From contig SNVD02009916.1 in NCBI GenBank assembly GCA_013180625.2, positions 1-64,000 of the forward strand: a DNA stretch of 64,000 bases, written 5' to 3'. Shown here piece after piece: positions 12,455 to 23,119 of this stretch (positions within the stretch are counted from its first letter, which is position 1; each line of letters starts with the position of its first letter). This stretch comes from Boswellia sacra. Lineage: Eukaryota; Streptophyta; Magnoliopsida; Sapindales; Burseraceae. The notes beneath the pieces are model-generated. The model was not told the DNA's origin. It searched no databases and saw nothing but the letters and a program-made list of their open reading frames with translations. Made by a program: the position numbers and the translations under genes.

Positions 12455-12660
12455 ACTTTTGATACTATAGACTTCTCAAAATTTATTATTGGTATGATAT
12501 CTTTCACTTGAGGTTAAAGTTTTCATGGATTTGCTTTTGGATTTTATCCCAAATGGCTCATGCTAATGGAGATCTTATTCATACTTATGTATGCATGATC
12601 CTTCTCATCTCTAGCTAATATGAGACTTCAGTCACACACATCTAACAATTCTTCCCTTGA
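12455..12660. repeat. Dispersed ~205-bp repeat, copy 1
   Basis: Matches 13835-14040 in the same orientation, with shared blocks ACTTCTCAAAA, TTCATGGATTTGCTTTTGG and GAGACTT/GGGACTT followed by a CACACA/CGCACA motif. The two copies lie on either side of the hAT-like element at 12821-13762. The family is unknown to me. Confidence 0.7.
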
Positions 12661-12820
12661 AAAAAGGAACCACATTATTCTGGTATTTTTCGGGTCTCCC
12701 CTCAAATGATTGTCCATTTGTCCACTCCATAAAGATGAAACCTACCTTGAGAGCTTGCTTTATTCAAGTGCCAAATAGAGCCCAACCTTGGATCCAATTG
12801 CAAGTTTAACAAAGGTCAAC

Positions 12821-13762
12821 TAGGGGTGAGAATTTTTGACATGACTCTCGAACCTGACACGACACGATGCGGAAATTAGAGGGTTTAGGTTTGTCTTAAT
12901 CGTGTTTGAGTCGTGTTTTGGTTGAAATTTTCAACTCCTTTAATAATTAGGTTGTGTTTGGGTTGAGTGATTGCACCCGCGTATGACACGAACTTTTTTA
13001 TGATACGAACTCATTTGTGACACAATTAATACTAATAAAACATGACAACACGACTAACATGGATTGACATGATTATTTTTAAAGTGACACAATTATAAAT
13101 ACAAATTAAATTTAAAATTCATTATATGTTTATTAGATGTTTAAATTCAAGGTTGCATTTTTATTAATATTAATAAATTCAAGGTTGTATTTTTATTAAT
13201 ATTAATATTATATTATTATTAATTTTGATATAATCTTGAACTTTCCTTAATTTTCTTTTTATATATTTTTTTTGTAGGTTACTTAAGAGTTAAAAAGATG
13301 TAATTGATTTTTTTGAAGCTAAATTGCATTTTAAGTTTATATGAAACTTGATATGTAGTAGACTTTTTATTGTATTGTGGATTAATTTTGAATATTTTTT
13401 TATTATTACTTTTTTAATTTAAAAATACTAAAATATGTTAGAAATTGAAATGCTTAATCGTGTCATAATTATATTAATAATTTAAACATGTTGTAGTCGT
13501 GCTTCTAAAACCTGTCATAAATGTGTAATAATCATGTTAAACGGGTGATTCGTGTCTAACACGAAAATGATCCGTTTATTTTTCGTGTTCGTGTGTGGTG
13601 TTGTATCACCCGCTAGTCACCCGTTTAATAATCGGGTCGTGTTCGGGTTGAGTCTCCCTGACACGAATAATAAATGGGTTGAGTTTGGTTTGGACTAATC
13701 TTTGTTGTGTCATAGCTCAACACGACACGAACACGACCCACGAACCTGAATTCTCACCCCTA
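12821..13762. mobile_element. Non-autonomous hAT-like element (942 bp)
   Basis: The termini are TAGGGGTGAGAATT and its inverse AATTCTCACCCCTA. Flanks are AGGTCAAC (12813-12820) and GGGTCAAC (13763-13770), a 7/8 match in the 8-bp size typical of hAT elements. The subterminal regions are rich in CACGAC/GTCGTG words in both orientations, as in plant hAT ends where transposase binds. The interior is AT-rich without a transposase frame, so the copy is non-autonomous. Confidence 0.8.
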
Positions 13763-13834
13763 GGGTCAACCACCTTTGTACAACATTCTGAGAATTTCCT
13801 CTACATATTCTTTTGGCTAAGTCTATATCGTACT

Positions 13835-14040
13835 CTAATACTATTTTTTGATACTATGGATTTCTCAAAACTCTATATTTTTATGATATTATTTACTTTG
13901 GATCAAAGTCTTCATGGATTTGCTTTTGGATTTTACTCAAAAGACTTCATACTAATTCTTGTTCATATTTATACGCTCATGATCTTTCCTAATGTCTACT
14001 CAATGTGGGACTTTGATCGCACATTCAACAAAACAACTAA
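13835..14040. repeat. Dispersed ~205-bp repeat, copy 2
   Basis: Second copy of the repeat at 12455-12660, same orientation, 73 bases right of the hAT-like element. An incidental 123-codon open frame crosses it; it has no family match and the homologous copy is not open over the same span. Confidence 0.7.
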
Positions 14041-14459
14041 TTTTGAGTGATTATGCACCCACCTATTGTGGGGCTAATCATGATAGGAGTATTTGAGTTT
14101 TATCATATTTATTTTGGGACCTAAAATAATTGTTTAAGGTGGGTTACAATTTTTTATTATCAAAATCCGTGAAAGTGATGAACTGGCTCTATGGGTTTCA
14201 TCACTTGGTAGGACGGTTGGCGTAATACAGAGATTAGTTGGGTACTTGGTACTTTTTTTTATTTAGATTACTATGTCGGTAGCAAGTTATATTTAGTCTC
14301 GTATTGAACTAATTATGTTTTATCTTAGTTTTAAGAGTTTCTACTCAGTATAAGCCAATCTCTAAGATTTTCATATTGAAGAGTGATTGGATATGAGAAT
14401 GAGCATTCACAATTTTGCATTTTTTTTTTAATTTTACATGCTTATCGATTAATGTTATT

Positions 14460-14966
14460 GTTTCCTCGGTTTTGAATCCTTCCACAATGTCTCTTTATCT
14501 ATCTTCCATTCTGATTCTCATTGTGGCTAACTATGAGGACTGGTATGAGTTTGTCATAGTGCATTTATCAGTGAATCATAAGGACTTAGCTTTACGGATA
14601 GAGGCTCTTTTTCAGCCTGTTAATGAGAGCTGTACCATTGGGTTTGTTACTTATAAGGCTTGGTCAAGTTCAAATAGGGCTTGTATGAGTGTTATAAAGT
14701 ATTCTGCAGATAGATTAATCTAGGGTACTGTTCTTGAATGCGACGATGCTAAAGATTTCCTTATTGCAATTAAAGGACCCTTTACAAAGTTTGATAAGGC
14801 AGAGAAGTTCATTTATATGAGTTTGATTACAGCCTCATGATATGATCACGTTAATGGAGTTCAAGAACACGGGGTGAAAATAAAGGTCTATTCCATTAAA
14901 TACAAGGACATAGGTGTTGACATCAGAAAGAGCCTTTTACTTCGGAAGATCCTAAATTCTCTTCCA
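14460..14966 (+). pseudogene. Ty1/copia gag remnant, left part
   Basis: Translation gives a degenerate UBN2-type copia Gag: NYEDWYEFV near 14538, HKDLALRIEALF, then YKAWSSSNRACMSVIKYS and DAKDFLIAIKGPFTKFDKAEK. These correspond to the usual order (W-rich N-terminal part, WERSN-type motif, DAK..L..V...F...DKAE motif). Stops interrupt it at about 14722 and 14838. The frame breaks at ILNSLP (about 14966) and resumes with SLPSEYDNIKS after about 2.1 kb of inserted DNA. The protein would have been a nucleocapsid precursor; this copy cannot make it. Confidence 0.65.
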
Positions 14967-15376
14967 GGGAGTAGTATGTAAACACCTCTAACGTTTCGTA
15001 AAAAACTGTTAGTCAAAGACAGTCAAACATTAAATTGACACGTCCATCCCTATGTTTAACTACCGTTAGTTTGACTTTGACAAAATAAAGGTCATTTAGA
15101 CAATTTATGTTAATAAAAATTTAACATTAGAATGAAAAGAGAAAGGACATGTCATGAGCCCAAAATATATCAATTAATAAATAAAAATTATAAAATTTTA
15201 TTTTTCTCTATTATTAAAATAAAAACTAAACCAAGACAATATAAATTTAACAAAAATAAATCAGATAACATTTATCAATAAAAATCGAATCTAAGAATTA
15301 CAATTCCAAATATGTATTAATTAACAGAGAACGCAGTTATGCAAAATTACAAAGGATTTGCCACCATGGTCGCCAT

Positions 15377-16162
15377 CTAGGGATGTGCATATGGTAGGGT
15401 ATGGTTTATTTTTATACCATATCATACCATTTTTTAATACAATATCATACCACATCTCTGCATGATAGGATAAGGGCGGGTATGGTATGGTATTTTTCGG
15501 ATGGTTGACCAAATTGATCAGAATTTGGATAATATTTTATCATATCTTTTTAATGATTTTAAAGTTTATTTATAGTTTTTTTTTAAGATTTTGACACTTT
15601 AAATTCTTATTTTGACATTGTTTAATATTATGATCCATAAAGTTTGTACTAAATAAAAAAATCGAGCAATTACATATCTTTAGCAATACAAATAATCAAG
15701 TAACTATATATTATATAACAATACAAATAATCAAGTAACATCGTATCTATAACAATACAAAAATATCATGTAACTATATATTTTATGACAACACGAATAC
15801 TCAAGTAATTATATTATTTACTACTTCAAAATTCAAGCAAAATGATAAAAAAATGATAGAGGGTTAGAGATTTAGGGTTACTCTTTTCATTATATACTCT
15901 ATTAATGTATATAACACTTACACATACAAATTATATATAACCAATTATAAATTGACATATAATATAATTCTTATTTTTTAAAAAAATGAATGATATGATA
16001 TGATATTTTCAGATTTTTATAAATATACTCGTCATCATATCATACCATAAAAATTTTAAAAATATATACCATACTATATCCTAAATTTTTTTTATATCCT
16101 ACCCTACCTTCGTCGTATCACCTACCACTATCGTACCATCATACCATGGCTACACACCCCTA
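15377..16162. mobile_element. Small hAT-like element (~786 bp)
   Basis: The ends are CTAGGGATGTGCATATGG and, inverted, CTAGGGGTGTGTAGCCATGG. Flanks GTCGCCAT and GTCGTCAC match at 6 of 8, a weak TSD. Near both ends there are many ATACCATA/TATGGTAT words in both orientations. The interior is AT-rich and non-coding. Confidence 0.65.
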
Positions 16163-16599
16163 GTCGTCACAACAATTACCACCACAGGTGTCACCATACT
16201 TATGCTAAAACTGCTTAACACAATAGGAAAAACCGCTATCACTCCCCTATTTAACAAACAAATACTCATCAAAGCACAACCTGAAAATAAAATCCACCAC
16301 CCTTTTTGCCGTCAATCAATTGAGGCTTAGTCACCAACGCCAATCAACTCCTCACTCAATCCAAATTGCATCAACACCAACCAAATCCTTGTGACACAAC
16401 ACCAACCAAAAACCACAAATTTGACCATTTCACAGCACATTACCAATTCAAACAATCTGATTTCTTGATATTTTTTTAAAGAAGATCAAATAGAATATAG
16501 AAGCCCAATCGAAAAAAATTTTAGTTTATCACAATCACCGAACCATGTGCCCCTGTGTTCTTCCATTTTGATCTAGTCGGCAAACCAGCAGCCTTTAGC

Positions 16600-16820
16600 A
16601 TTGAGGAAGGAGCAAAATAGTGCGAAGAAGAAGGAGATGAAGGCAACGAAGGCTAGGGAGGATTGTCTTGCAAAGGCTGCGACGGCGGAGGGAGAGGAGA
16701 GGAAAGAGAGGGCGATAAATGTTGGAGAGGCCTTTCTCGTGAAGGCTGCGACGACAGTTGAGGGGAGGAGCAGAAAGAGGGCAGTGAAGGCTGGTGAATA
16801 TGGTTTGAGGAGAGAGAGTT
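16600..16820. repeat. Purine-rich stretch with a diverged internal repeat
   Basis: A strongly purine-biased 220 bp with two related blocks sharing AAGGCTGCGACG (about 16674 and 16742), followed by a (CAT)n run at 16824-16850. A 73-codon open frame on the plus strand and one on the minus strand follow from the base bias; I do not call a gene. Confidence 0.5.
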
Positions 16821-17075
16821 GATCATCATCATCCTCGTCATCATCATCATGATTATTATTTGGGATATAAAAAATATTTTCATTTATTAAATATATTCTT
16901 ATTCATTTTAGTGGTTTAAATAGAGGGTGTTTTGGTCATTACATAATACATTCAAAGTCAAAAATCAGATTCTCTTCACGGCAGCTAAAGATAGGGATGG
17001 ATGTGGTAGTCTAATGTGTAACTATCATTGGCTGATGGTTTTGCCAGACCTTAGAAGTGGTTGGGGATTTCTCTG

Positions 17076-17201
17076 TTCTCTTCCATCAGAATATGATAAC
17101 ATAAAAAGCAATTACGAGGCCCGATAGTACGAGTGGGACTTCAATGAGATGACTGTTGTCCTAGTTCTGGAGTAAGAGGAAGAGGAAATTAAGGCAATTG
17201 C
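17076..17201 (+). pseudogene. Ty1/copia gag remnant, right part
   Basis: Continues the gag of 14460-14966. SLPSEYDNIKSNYEAR, a stop, then YEWDFNEMTVVLVLE and EEEIKAI correspond to the copia Gag segment that usually reads LP..YD..K..YN..KE.W...EL....QEEE. It ends where the long-TIR Mutator-like element begins. Two in-frame stops show it is dead. Confidence 0.65.
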
Positions 17202-17202
17202 C

Positions 17203-19078
17203 CTATCTCACTTTTTAAAATTTTTTGACAAAGCTCTCAATAAAACCTTATATGTTGCATACTTCTAAAAAAACCTTATATGTCAGTCACCACTACAGAT
17301 TTAATTAGTTTGTGTTGTCATTGTTGAAAAATTTTAACAAGTTGACATAAAATCCCATATGTTTAATACTTGTCTAGAAAACCTCTATACGCTAGACTTC
17401 TGGACCCTTATAAGTTTGAAACTTTTCAAAACTGCTCTTGAAATTTAATTAGTTGTCGTGGTTGTCATCTGTCATCGGCCAAATCCCTAAAATCCCTGAA
17501 ATCTCTAATCCACCTATTTAGTCCTAAACATCTCTCACTCAATAACCGTTAAATACATTAAAAAAAAAAAAAGTTATCTCCACCTCTCAGAGAAAGTGCA
17601 AGTGAAGTGAGTCACCACAGTTGCAAAAGATCAATGACACTATACATCTATGCAAACTCTTTACCAAATTAAATGACATCTTTAACAAATAAATGTGACA
17701 TAATGTTATTAAAGGATTAAAAAAAGTAAATTTAAATAATTCTTAAAATAGATGATATACAAACCTATAATATAGTATTCATCAATTTGGACAAAGAGTT
17801 GATACGTATTGCATTACTCCATAAAAAAATAAATAAGAGAACAAGAAGTAGACCAAAATTATTAACAAAATTCAACCAGGTAAGCCACATATCTAAATTA
17901 TCATTTGACAAGGTTAATTAACAACATGGTTAAGAGAACTATCTGGTTTTTTTTTTTTTTAACCAATCTTTTCCTCTCTCCGATACAATTTAGAGTTCGC
18001 AAGGTTAATTAATGCATGCTAGCATTAGAGGATCTTATTAGAGAGTCTGAAGCACACATCATTCATACTTTTATGTAATAAAATCTTATTATATATATGT
18101 TTATTTTCTTCCACTTAGATATTGTCATTACTCTAATGCTTCGATTCAAATTCGAGAACCTTCGATGATATAGTAATGATTAAGTGAAGAACGAACAAAA
18201 TAAACTAAATCCAAATGATAAAGATAACTTGATTGGTCCATCCACCTAAGAGTATTCTATATTCTAAAATCTTCATCCTTAATACCTGAAAAGTAAATTA
18301 TCATCATATGCTCAAACTTGAGAGTTTGCAAAACCCATCGCAAACAATACAATAACTTATGTGGAAATTTTGAAGTTATCTCCAAAATACCAAACTGATG
18401 AGCATAATGGAATATACCTAAATCAAAGATTCTTCTATCATGTGTGATTGTAGGACAAAAAGCGTTTAGAAATTGTCAATCTTTTAAACTTTGATGACAA
18501 AAATTAGAAAGAGGATTGCATCCATTGTGAAATCGGAGGCTATGTTGCAAGGGATCAAGATCAAAGTTGTCTCCACCTCTCTTTATCGAAGCGACATCAA
18601 TCGCTACTTGGGAGACTCGCGTAAGTACACTTCTCGAAGTGGTGGACTCACTTCACTTGCATGTCCTCTAAAAGGTGGAGACATTTTTTTTTATAAGTAT
18701 TTGAGAGTGATTGAGTGAGAGAGGTTTACGATTAAAGAGGAGGTGAATTAGGGGATTTGGGGTAATGAGAAATGACAATCATGACAAGAGCTAATTAAAT
18801 CTATAGAGACGGTTTTGAAAATTTTTAAAATTATAGGGGTGCGCAGGTCAGCATATAAGGATTTCTGGACAAGTATAAATATATGAGATTTTATGGTTAA
18901 ACTGGTCAAAATTTTTACCAATGATGACAAGAATTAATTAAATCTGTAAGGGCAGCTTTGAAAATTCTCAAACTTATAGACGTGCGTAGGTTTAACATAT
19001 ATGGGTTTTTTTGAGAAGTATTAAACATATGGAATATATCAAAAACTTTGTCAAAAGTTCTTCTAAAAGTGAGAATGG
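17203..19078. mobile_element. Mutator-like element with long TIRs, complete copy (~1.9 kb)
   Basis: The left arm (17203 to about 17625) is the inverse of the right arm (about 18634-19078) over more than 400 bp. Shared words include TCTCACTTTT at the tip, GACAAAG, GTGGTG.ACTCACTTCACTTGCA and GGTGGAGA. Flanks GCAATTGCC and CCAATTGCC give a 9-bp TSD with one mismatch; the palindromic CAATTG makes the exact base of insertion ambiguous. TIRs longer than 100 bp with a 9-bp TSD are the hallmark of MULEs. No transposase is visible in the roughly 1 kb between the arms, so the element is non-autonomous. It sits inside a copia gag remnant, and its right part is duplicated at 3287-4366. Confidence 0.7.
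18491..18718 (+). other. 75-codon open frame kept in both copies of the MULE-like element
   Basis: This frame and its partner at 3789-4016 differ at only a few codons (for example Val/Ile, Ala/Thr, Asn/Asp), with start and stop preserved. The deduced peptide is basic, with about 12 Lys/Arg in the first 50 residues. It overlaps the inner part of the right TIR, and I find no domain. The short time since duplication explains the conservation, so I treat it as non-coding unless expression shows otherwise. Confidence 0.2.
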
Positions 19079-19455
19079 CCAATTGCCTACTCTGGCCCCT
19101 TTTAGCTGTCTATGATACTAATGATTTTTTTCAATATTGTTGCAATTGCGGTTAATATTGTTGGAGTCCAATCAAAACATTTGATCTTCTTGAGATAAGC
19201 AGGCTCATAAAGTTATTCAAGATCTATATTGGTTAATTTTAAGTGGAAAAGGTTTTAATCAAAAGACTAATCATAAGCGTCTAGGAGACATATGTTGGGG
19301 CTCACATTATGGTACGTTATTAAGCATATCTATGATGTTTTGATCAATTACCTATGTTATTGAGATTACAATTGACGGGTCAAGTTTTGAGCAAAAAAAA
19401 AAGAATAATAATAATAACAAGAAAGTTGAAGTAATCATTTGATTTTGTGTTTTAT

Positions 19456-20265
19456 TTATTCTTGCTGAAAGATATACTTGACATTACGAACGAATTATTT
19501 CAAGCTTCACAAAGAAAAGACCAAGATATTGTAAATTTTGTTAGAATATGTAAGTATGTCTTATAAATGATAAGGGAGAATGGATGGGATAATTTGCTCA
19601 CTAAAGTATCTTTTTTTTGTGCTAATCATGATATTGTTGTCTCTAACATGAATGATATGTTTCTAATTCAAGGGAAGTTAAGGTATAAAGCTCGAGAGAT
19701 CACAAATCTACATTATTACTGCATCTAGCTATTTTATGTTATCTTGGATATGCAACTTCAAGGGCCAAATAATTGTTTCAATGAGGCAAGCACTGAGTTG
19801 CTTATTTGTTTGCCTGTTTTATCTCAAAATGACTCATTTGTTGCTTTGAATAAATAAAGATTGATACGCCTTGTTCAACTTTATCCAGAAGATTTTTCTG
19901 AATTGGAAATTATGGCACTTGAGATCTAGCTTGATGTTTACATCAGAGCTATGCGCTTTAGTATAGAGTTTTCAAATTTAAATAGGATTTGGGATCTTGC
20001 GAAGAAATTGGTTGACATTAGAAAAAATAACGTATCCATTAGTTTTTTATTGGTGAAATTAGCTTTAAATCTACTAGTTGTCACTAACAGTGTAGAAAGA
20101 TCATTTTTAGCAATTAATTTTGTGTAGAATTGTCTTCAAAATCGAATAAGGGATCAGGGGTTGAATGATAACTTGGTTTCTTTTATTGAGTAAGATGTAT
20201 ATGATGGCATTGATGATAAAGTTATCATATGACATTTTCAAAATATAAAAACACATCAGTGCAGT
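19456..20265 (+). pseudogene. Degenerate hAT transposase (zf-MYM/DUF4371 type)
   Basis: Stitched across stops and frames, the plus strand shows the ordered blocks of this plant hAT transposase family. They are QRKDQDIVNFV near 19500, GWDNLL and NMNDMF (about 19570-19660), a YKAREITNLHYY block and LDMQLQ near 19690-19760, then FNEASTELLICLPVLS, RLIRLVQLYPEDFSE and MALE (19770-19925). The C-terminal dimerisation block is degraded to LALNLLVVTNSVERSF and QNRI.D (about 20060-20140). The usual end, DLV.YIEKDVF, is seen as NLVSFIE followed by a stop. At least seven in-frame stops are present, so no active enzyme is made. Living relatives cut and paste hAT elements through a DDE RNase-H-like fold; the N-terminal zinc finger is not visible here. 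Confidence 0.8.
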
Positions 20266-20399
20266 TGTAAAAAGGTATTACAATAATCTTTATAAATAAT
20301 TACTAGTATTTTTTTAATTTTTTAATTTTGTAATTGTTTGAATTTATCAAGGTTTAAATTTGCCCTTCCTAAAGCAAATTTTTGGCGAAGTCTCCATAT

Positions 20400-21120
20400 A
20401 CACAATGTCATGATTGTTACCTTTGATAATAACAAGTTCAAGAAAAGTGAATCTAAAGGAAGCTCCAGCTACAGATCTTTATGAGAAAATTAAAGGGTAA
20501 AGCTTAATGCTTCTTCTGTCACAAATATGGACGTAAAAAGGTGGGTTGTGAGAAATAAAAAGCTTGACTCGAAAAGAAAGTTACCCTTATAGCCTTTATG
20601 CTCTTTGAATCCAACTTTATTAATATTCCCTCTAATATTTGGTGGTTAGATACTGGTACGGCCATTAATATTGCAAATGGGAGTTTTATGTGAATATGGG
20701 CTATGGAGTTAAAGTTAGTTTTGAAGGAGATCTTATACTTCACCTAGCAATTGGCCACCTTTTGGAAACAAAGGCTTATCAAAGATGGTATTCTTCATGA
20801 CATAGACTTATTTGACTTTGGCAGTTGTGTTGACTATGTCAAAGGAAAACTCACTGTTAAAAACATGAGAGAAAAGGTTGGAAGATGACAAGAAGTCTTG
20901 AAGCTAATATATATAGACATTTGTGGATAATTCAATTGTTTCTATAAGAGGTTATATGTATTTCATCACCTTCATGGATGACTATTCTCGGTATGATCAT
21001 GTTGAACTTATTGTTGAAAAATATGACTCTTTGAATGCCTTTAGAAATTCTAAAAATGTGTTTGAGCTCCACAAGGGCAAGAAGATAAAGATAGAATTTT
21101 ATGAAATTGGCATGACCTAG
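20400..21120 (+). pseudogene. Degenerate Ty1/copia pol: zinc knuckle, protease, integrase start
   Basis: A copia CCHC-like block (CFFCHKYG) appears near 20510, followed by WWLDTGTAINIANG at about 20640-20680, the usual WW.DSGAT protease site with altered catalytic surroundings. A GAG-pre-integrase stretch RLIKDGILHDIDLFDFG lies at about 20775-20825. The first integrase block, GYMYFITFMDDYSRY, is followed by GKKIKIEF at about 20950-21100. The order matches TNT1-type polyproteins. Stops and frameshifts separate the pieces, the integrase ends before its DDE core is complete, and no RT or RNase H follows. It may belong to the same element as the gag remnant at 14.5-17.2 kb, but several insertions lie between them. 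Confidence 0.75.
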
Positions 21121-21229
21121 GATTAAATTGAAAATTATCAAAATATGAAGGTTTGAAAATTTTATTTAGGAACCTAACTTATATTTTCTTAAAAAAAAAA
21201 ATCATGAATGGTCATATTCTTTGCCTATT

Positions 21230-21965
21230 TAGCAAGTTCATATTCTTTGCCTCAGCTAGTTTCGGATAAAAAGACCTTGAGTTCAACTCATTTTGACCCA
21301 TAAAGCAACTTAGCTCCAAAATCACCAAAAAAGCATTTTTAGAGCCTTATGTGGCTCACCCAATCTAGATGCATATTCAATCTACCAAGATAATGAACCA
21401 AAATGTAGATTGAAAATCCTCTAGCGTGCTTTAATGGAAACAAGTCTCAAAAGCAAATAACCACCACCAAAATCACATAGAAGCATAAGTGTAATTTGAG
21501 TTCTGATAACAAATTTGAATTTTAGATAACCCATTACCTTATGTTCAACACAAATCCAAGTCTCTAATATGCTAGACAATGTTAATAATGTGCCTGGATT
21601 TGAAAAATTAGCCATGCTGGATTGTTATTCTACTTGTTTTGTTGTTGGAAGTGATGAAAAAGTTAGGTCGTGGGGCTATATAGGTCACAAAGTGAGCTGT
21701 AAAGGAGACATAACAATGGGAAAAACTGCCCTCTGCCTTTGTTTCCAAAAGTCAAGTATATATAGAGAGAGAGAGAGGCTAGGAACTTTTTATGTGATAT
21801 TAGTTTACGAAATTGAACCTCCTATCATGGATCCATAACAAATCACACTGGATTACACTTGATACTAATCACATTACTAACAATTTGGGCATAAAAAAAA
21901 TGACTCATTATCAAATGCTGATCACATACTAAGGAGTTAAAAAGATGCTCTTTAATGTTTAAAAT
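21230..21965 (-). mobile_element. LTR-like repeat with iMet-like primer site, copy 2 (inverted)
   Basis: The inverse of 11416-12180. On the minus strand, GTTATCAGAACTC at about 21498-21510 occupies the primer-site position that reads TGGTATTAGAGC in copy 1. Homology covers the presumed LTR and the first internal 250 bases. Together the two copies form an inverted pair separated by about 9 kb. Confidence 0.5.
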
Positions 21966-22377
21966 AAACAATAATTAATCTTAGACTGAATGATTTATGA
22001 TAGTCCACCAAATGTGGAATAAATTTATTAGGTTACCCTATTAGTTAATTAATAAGGATATTATTTACCTTGAAGTTAAAAAATTAACAAGTAATAGCCT
22101 TTAGTTTAAAAAATGATTTAATTCTATTTTGAACAACATTATCTAGTCTAATTTAAAAAATAGTTTAAATTAATGAGAATTACTTTTTATTATAAATGTA
22201 AATAACTAATTCCATTCAATTTTAAATTAAAAAAAAACTTCTACACGCAATGTGATTAGGCAGAAATTTTGTTTAATCCATCATTTTCCTACCATATATT
22301 ATAATAGAAATTAAGGATGACAATTTTACCCACGTACCTAAGTACCCGCATACCCATACCCTTCAGAAGGGTATGGA

Positions 22378-23119
22378 TAGGGATGGCAATTTGACTCGGC
22401 CGAGGTTGGGGATCCAGAAAGTCCCGATGTCCGGGGTCGGGTAATAACCTAGAAAACTGGGGGAATTTGGCCAAGGTCGGGGACCCGGAATTAAATCCGG
22501 GGGATGCAATTAAAATTTTGAAATTATGTGAAATAAAATTCATATCCTTTAAGTTGTAATACTTACTTATAGCCTCTTATATAAAACTAAGCCTATTTTC
22601 TAATTTTTAAAACCAACCCAACGCGCAAAGCCTAGCCTAACAACCCAAAGCCCAACCAATGCCATAATTTGAAAAAATAAATGAAGAATTTGCTCCAACC
22701 ATAGCTTGAACCCATGCCCCTTAGCATATTTAAACAACATAACACACTCTACCACTAGGCTACAACTTCTTTTTGCATAAACTTTTGAGTCTCAAAATAC
22801 ATATTATATTAAGCCCAGCCCATGCGATAGTTTGAAAAGTTAAATGAAGAATTGCTTCAGCCAAGCTCGAACTCGTGTCCTACTCCATATTCAAACAGCA
22901 CACTACTAGTGGGCCAAAGCCCCCTTTGCGTAAACTTATGACTACCACGATATATATATAACAAATTAGAAAGTTTTAGAATTTTTAAAAAATTGTACAA
23001 CAGGGTTTTCATCCCGGGTTATTGGAAAACCCAACCCCGACCCTGGGAAAAATATTACGGGGAATTTATTGGGGTCGGATTCAAAAATTGAACGCCGGCC
23101 CCGGGTATTGCCATCCCTA
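22378..23119. mobile_element. Inner hAT-like element nested in the outer one, perfect 8-bp TSD
   Basis: The termini are TAGGGATGGCAATTTG and, inverted, TAGGGATGGCAATACCC. Both flanks read GGTATGGA (22370-22377 and 23120-23127). The subterminal regions are GC-rich (GGGGTCGGGG/CCCCGACC words), unlike the AT-rich host element. Its interior holds two related blocks with tRNA-like A and B boxes on the minus strand. Confidence 0.88.
22683..22920 (-). repeat. Two diverged tRNA-like blocks inside the hAT-like element
   Basis: On the minus strand, block 1 (about 22755-22685) reads GTAGCCTAGTGGTAGAG and then GGGTTCAAGC, the arrangement of polymerase III A and B boxes. Block 2 (about 22920-22845) is a diverged repeat with GGCCCACTAGTAGTG and GAGTTCGAGC. 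Flanking sequence (ATGAAGAATT.GCT, AGCCCA.CC) is also shared, so the unit is a direct duplication of about 190 bp. They are not functional tRNA genes: there is no acceptor stem or complete cloverleaf. A SINE head or captured tRNA-related DNA would explain them. Confidence 0.45.

Larger units (their letters stand above)
14967..17075. mobile_element. ~2.1-kb insertion splitting the copia gag, flanked by a 10-bp direct repeat
   Basis: TTCTCTTCCA occurs at 14957-14966 and again at 17076-17085. Both copies fall on the same Ser-Leu-Pro codons of the gag remnant, which is what a TSD would look like. The ends of the inserted DNA do not form a clear TIR, though the subterminal blocks GTAAACACCTCTAACG and its loose inverse near 16930 hint at a Mutator-like element. 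The interior contains a hAT-like insertion (15377-16162) and a purine-rich repeat (16600-16820). Confidence 0.5.

Noticed and set aside
13679..14050. 123-codon plus-strand frame
   Set aside because: It crosses the right end of a hAT-like element, its TSD and a dispersed repeat. The other copy of that repeat is not open over the same span.
16601..16883. Purine-rich frames on both strands as genes
   Set aside because: Strand base bias removes stops from both strands; no domain, and inside a transposon insertion.
22683..22760. A functional minus-strand tRNA gene
   Set aside because: A- and B-box words are present, but acceptor, anticodon and T stems do not form a cloverleaf.
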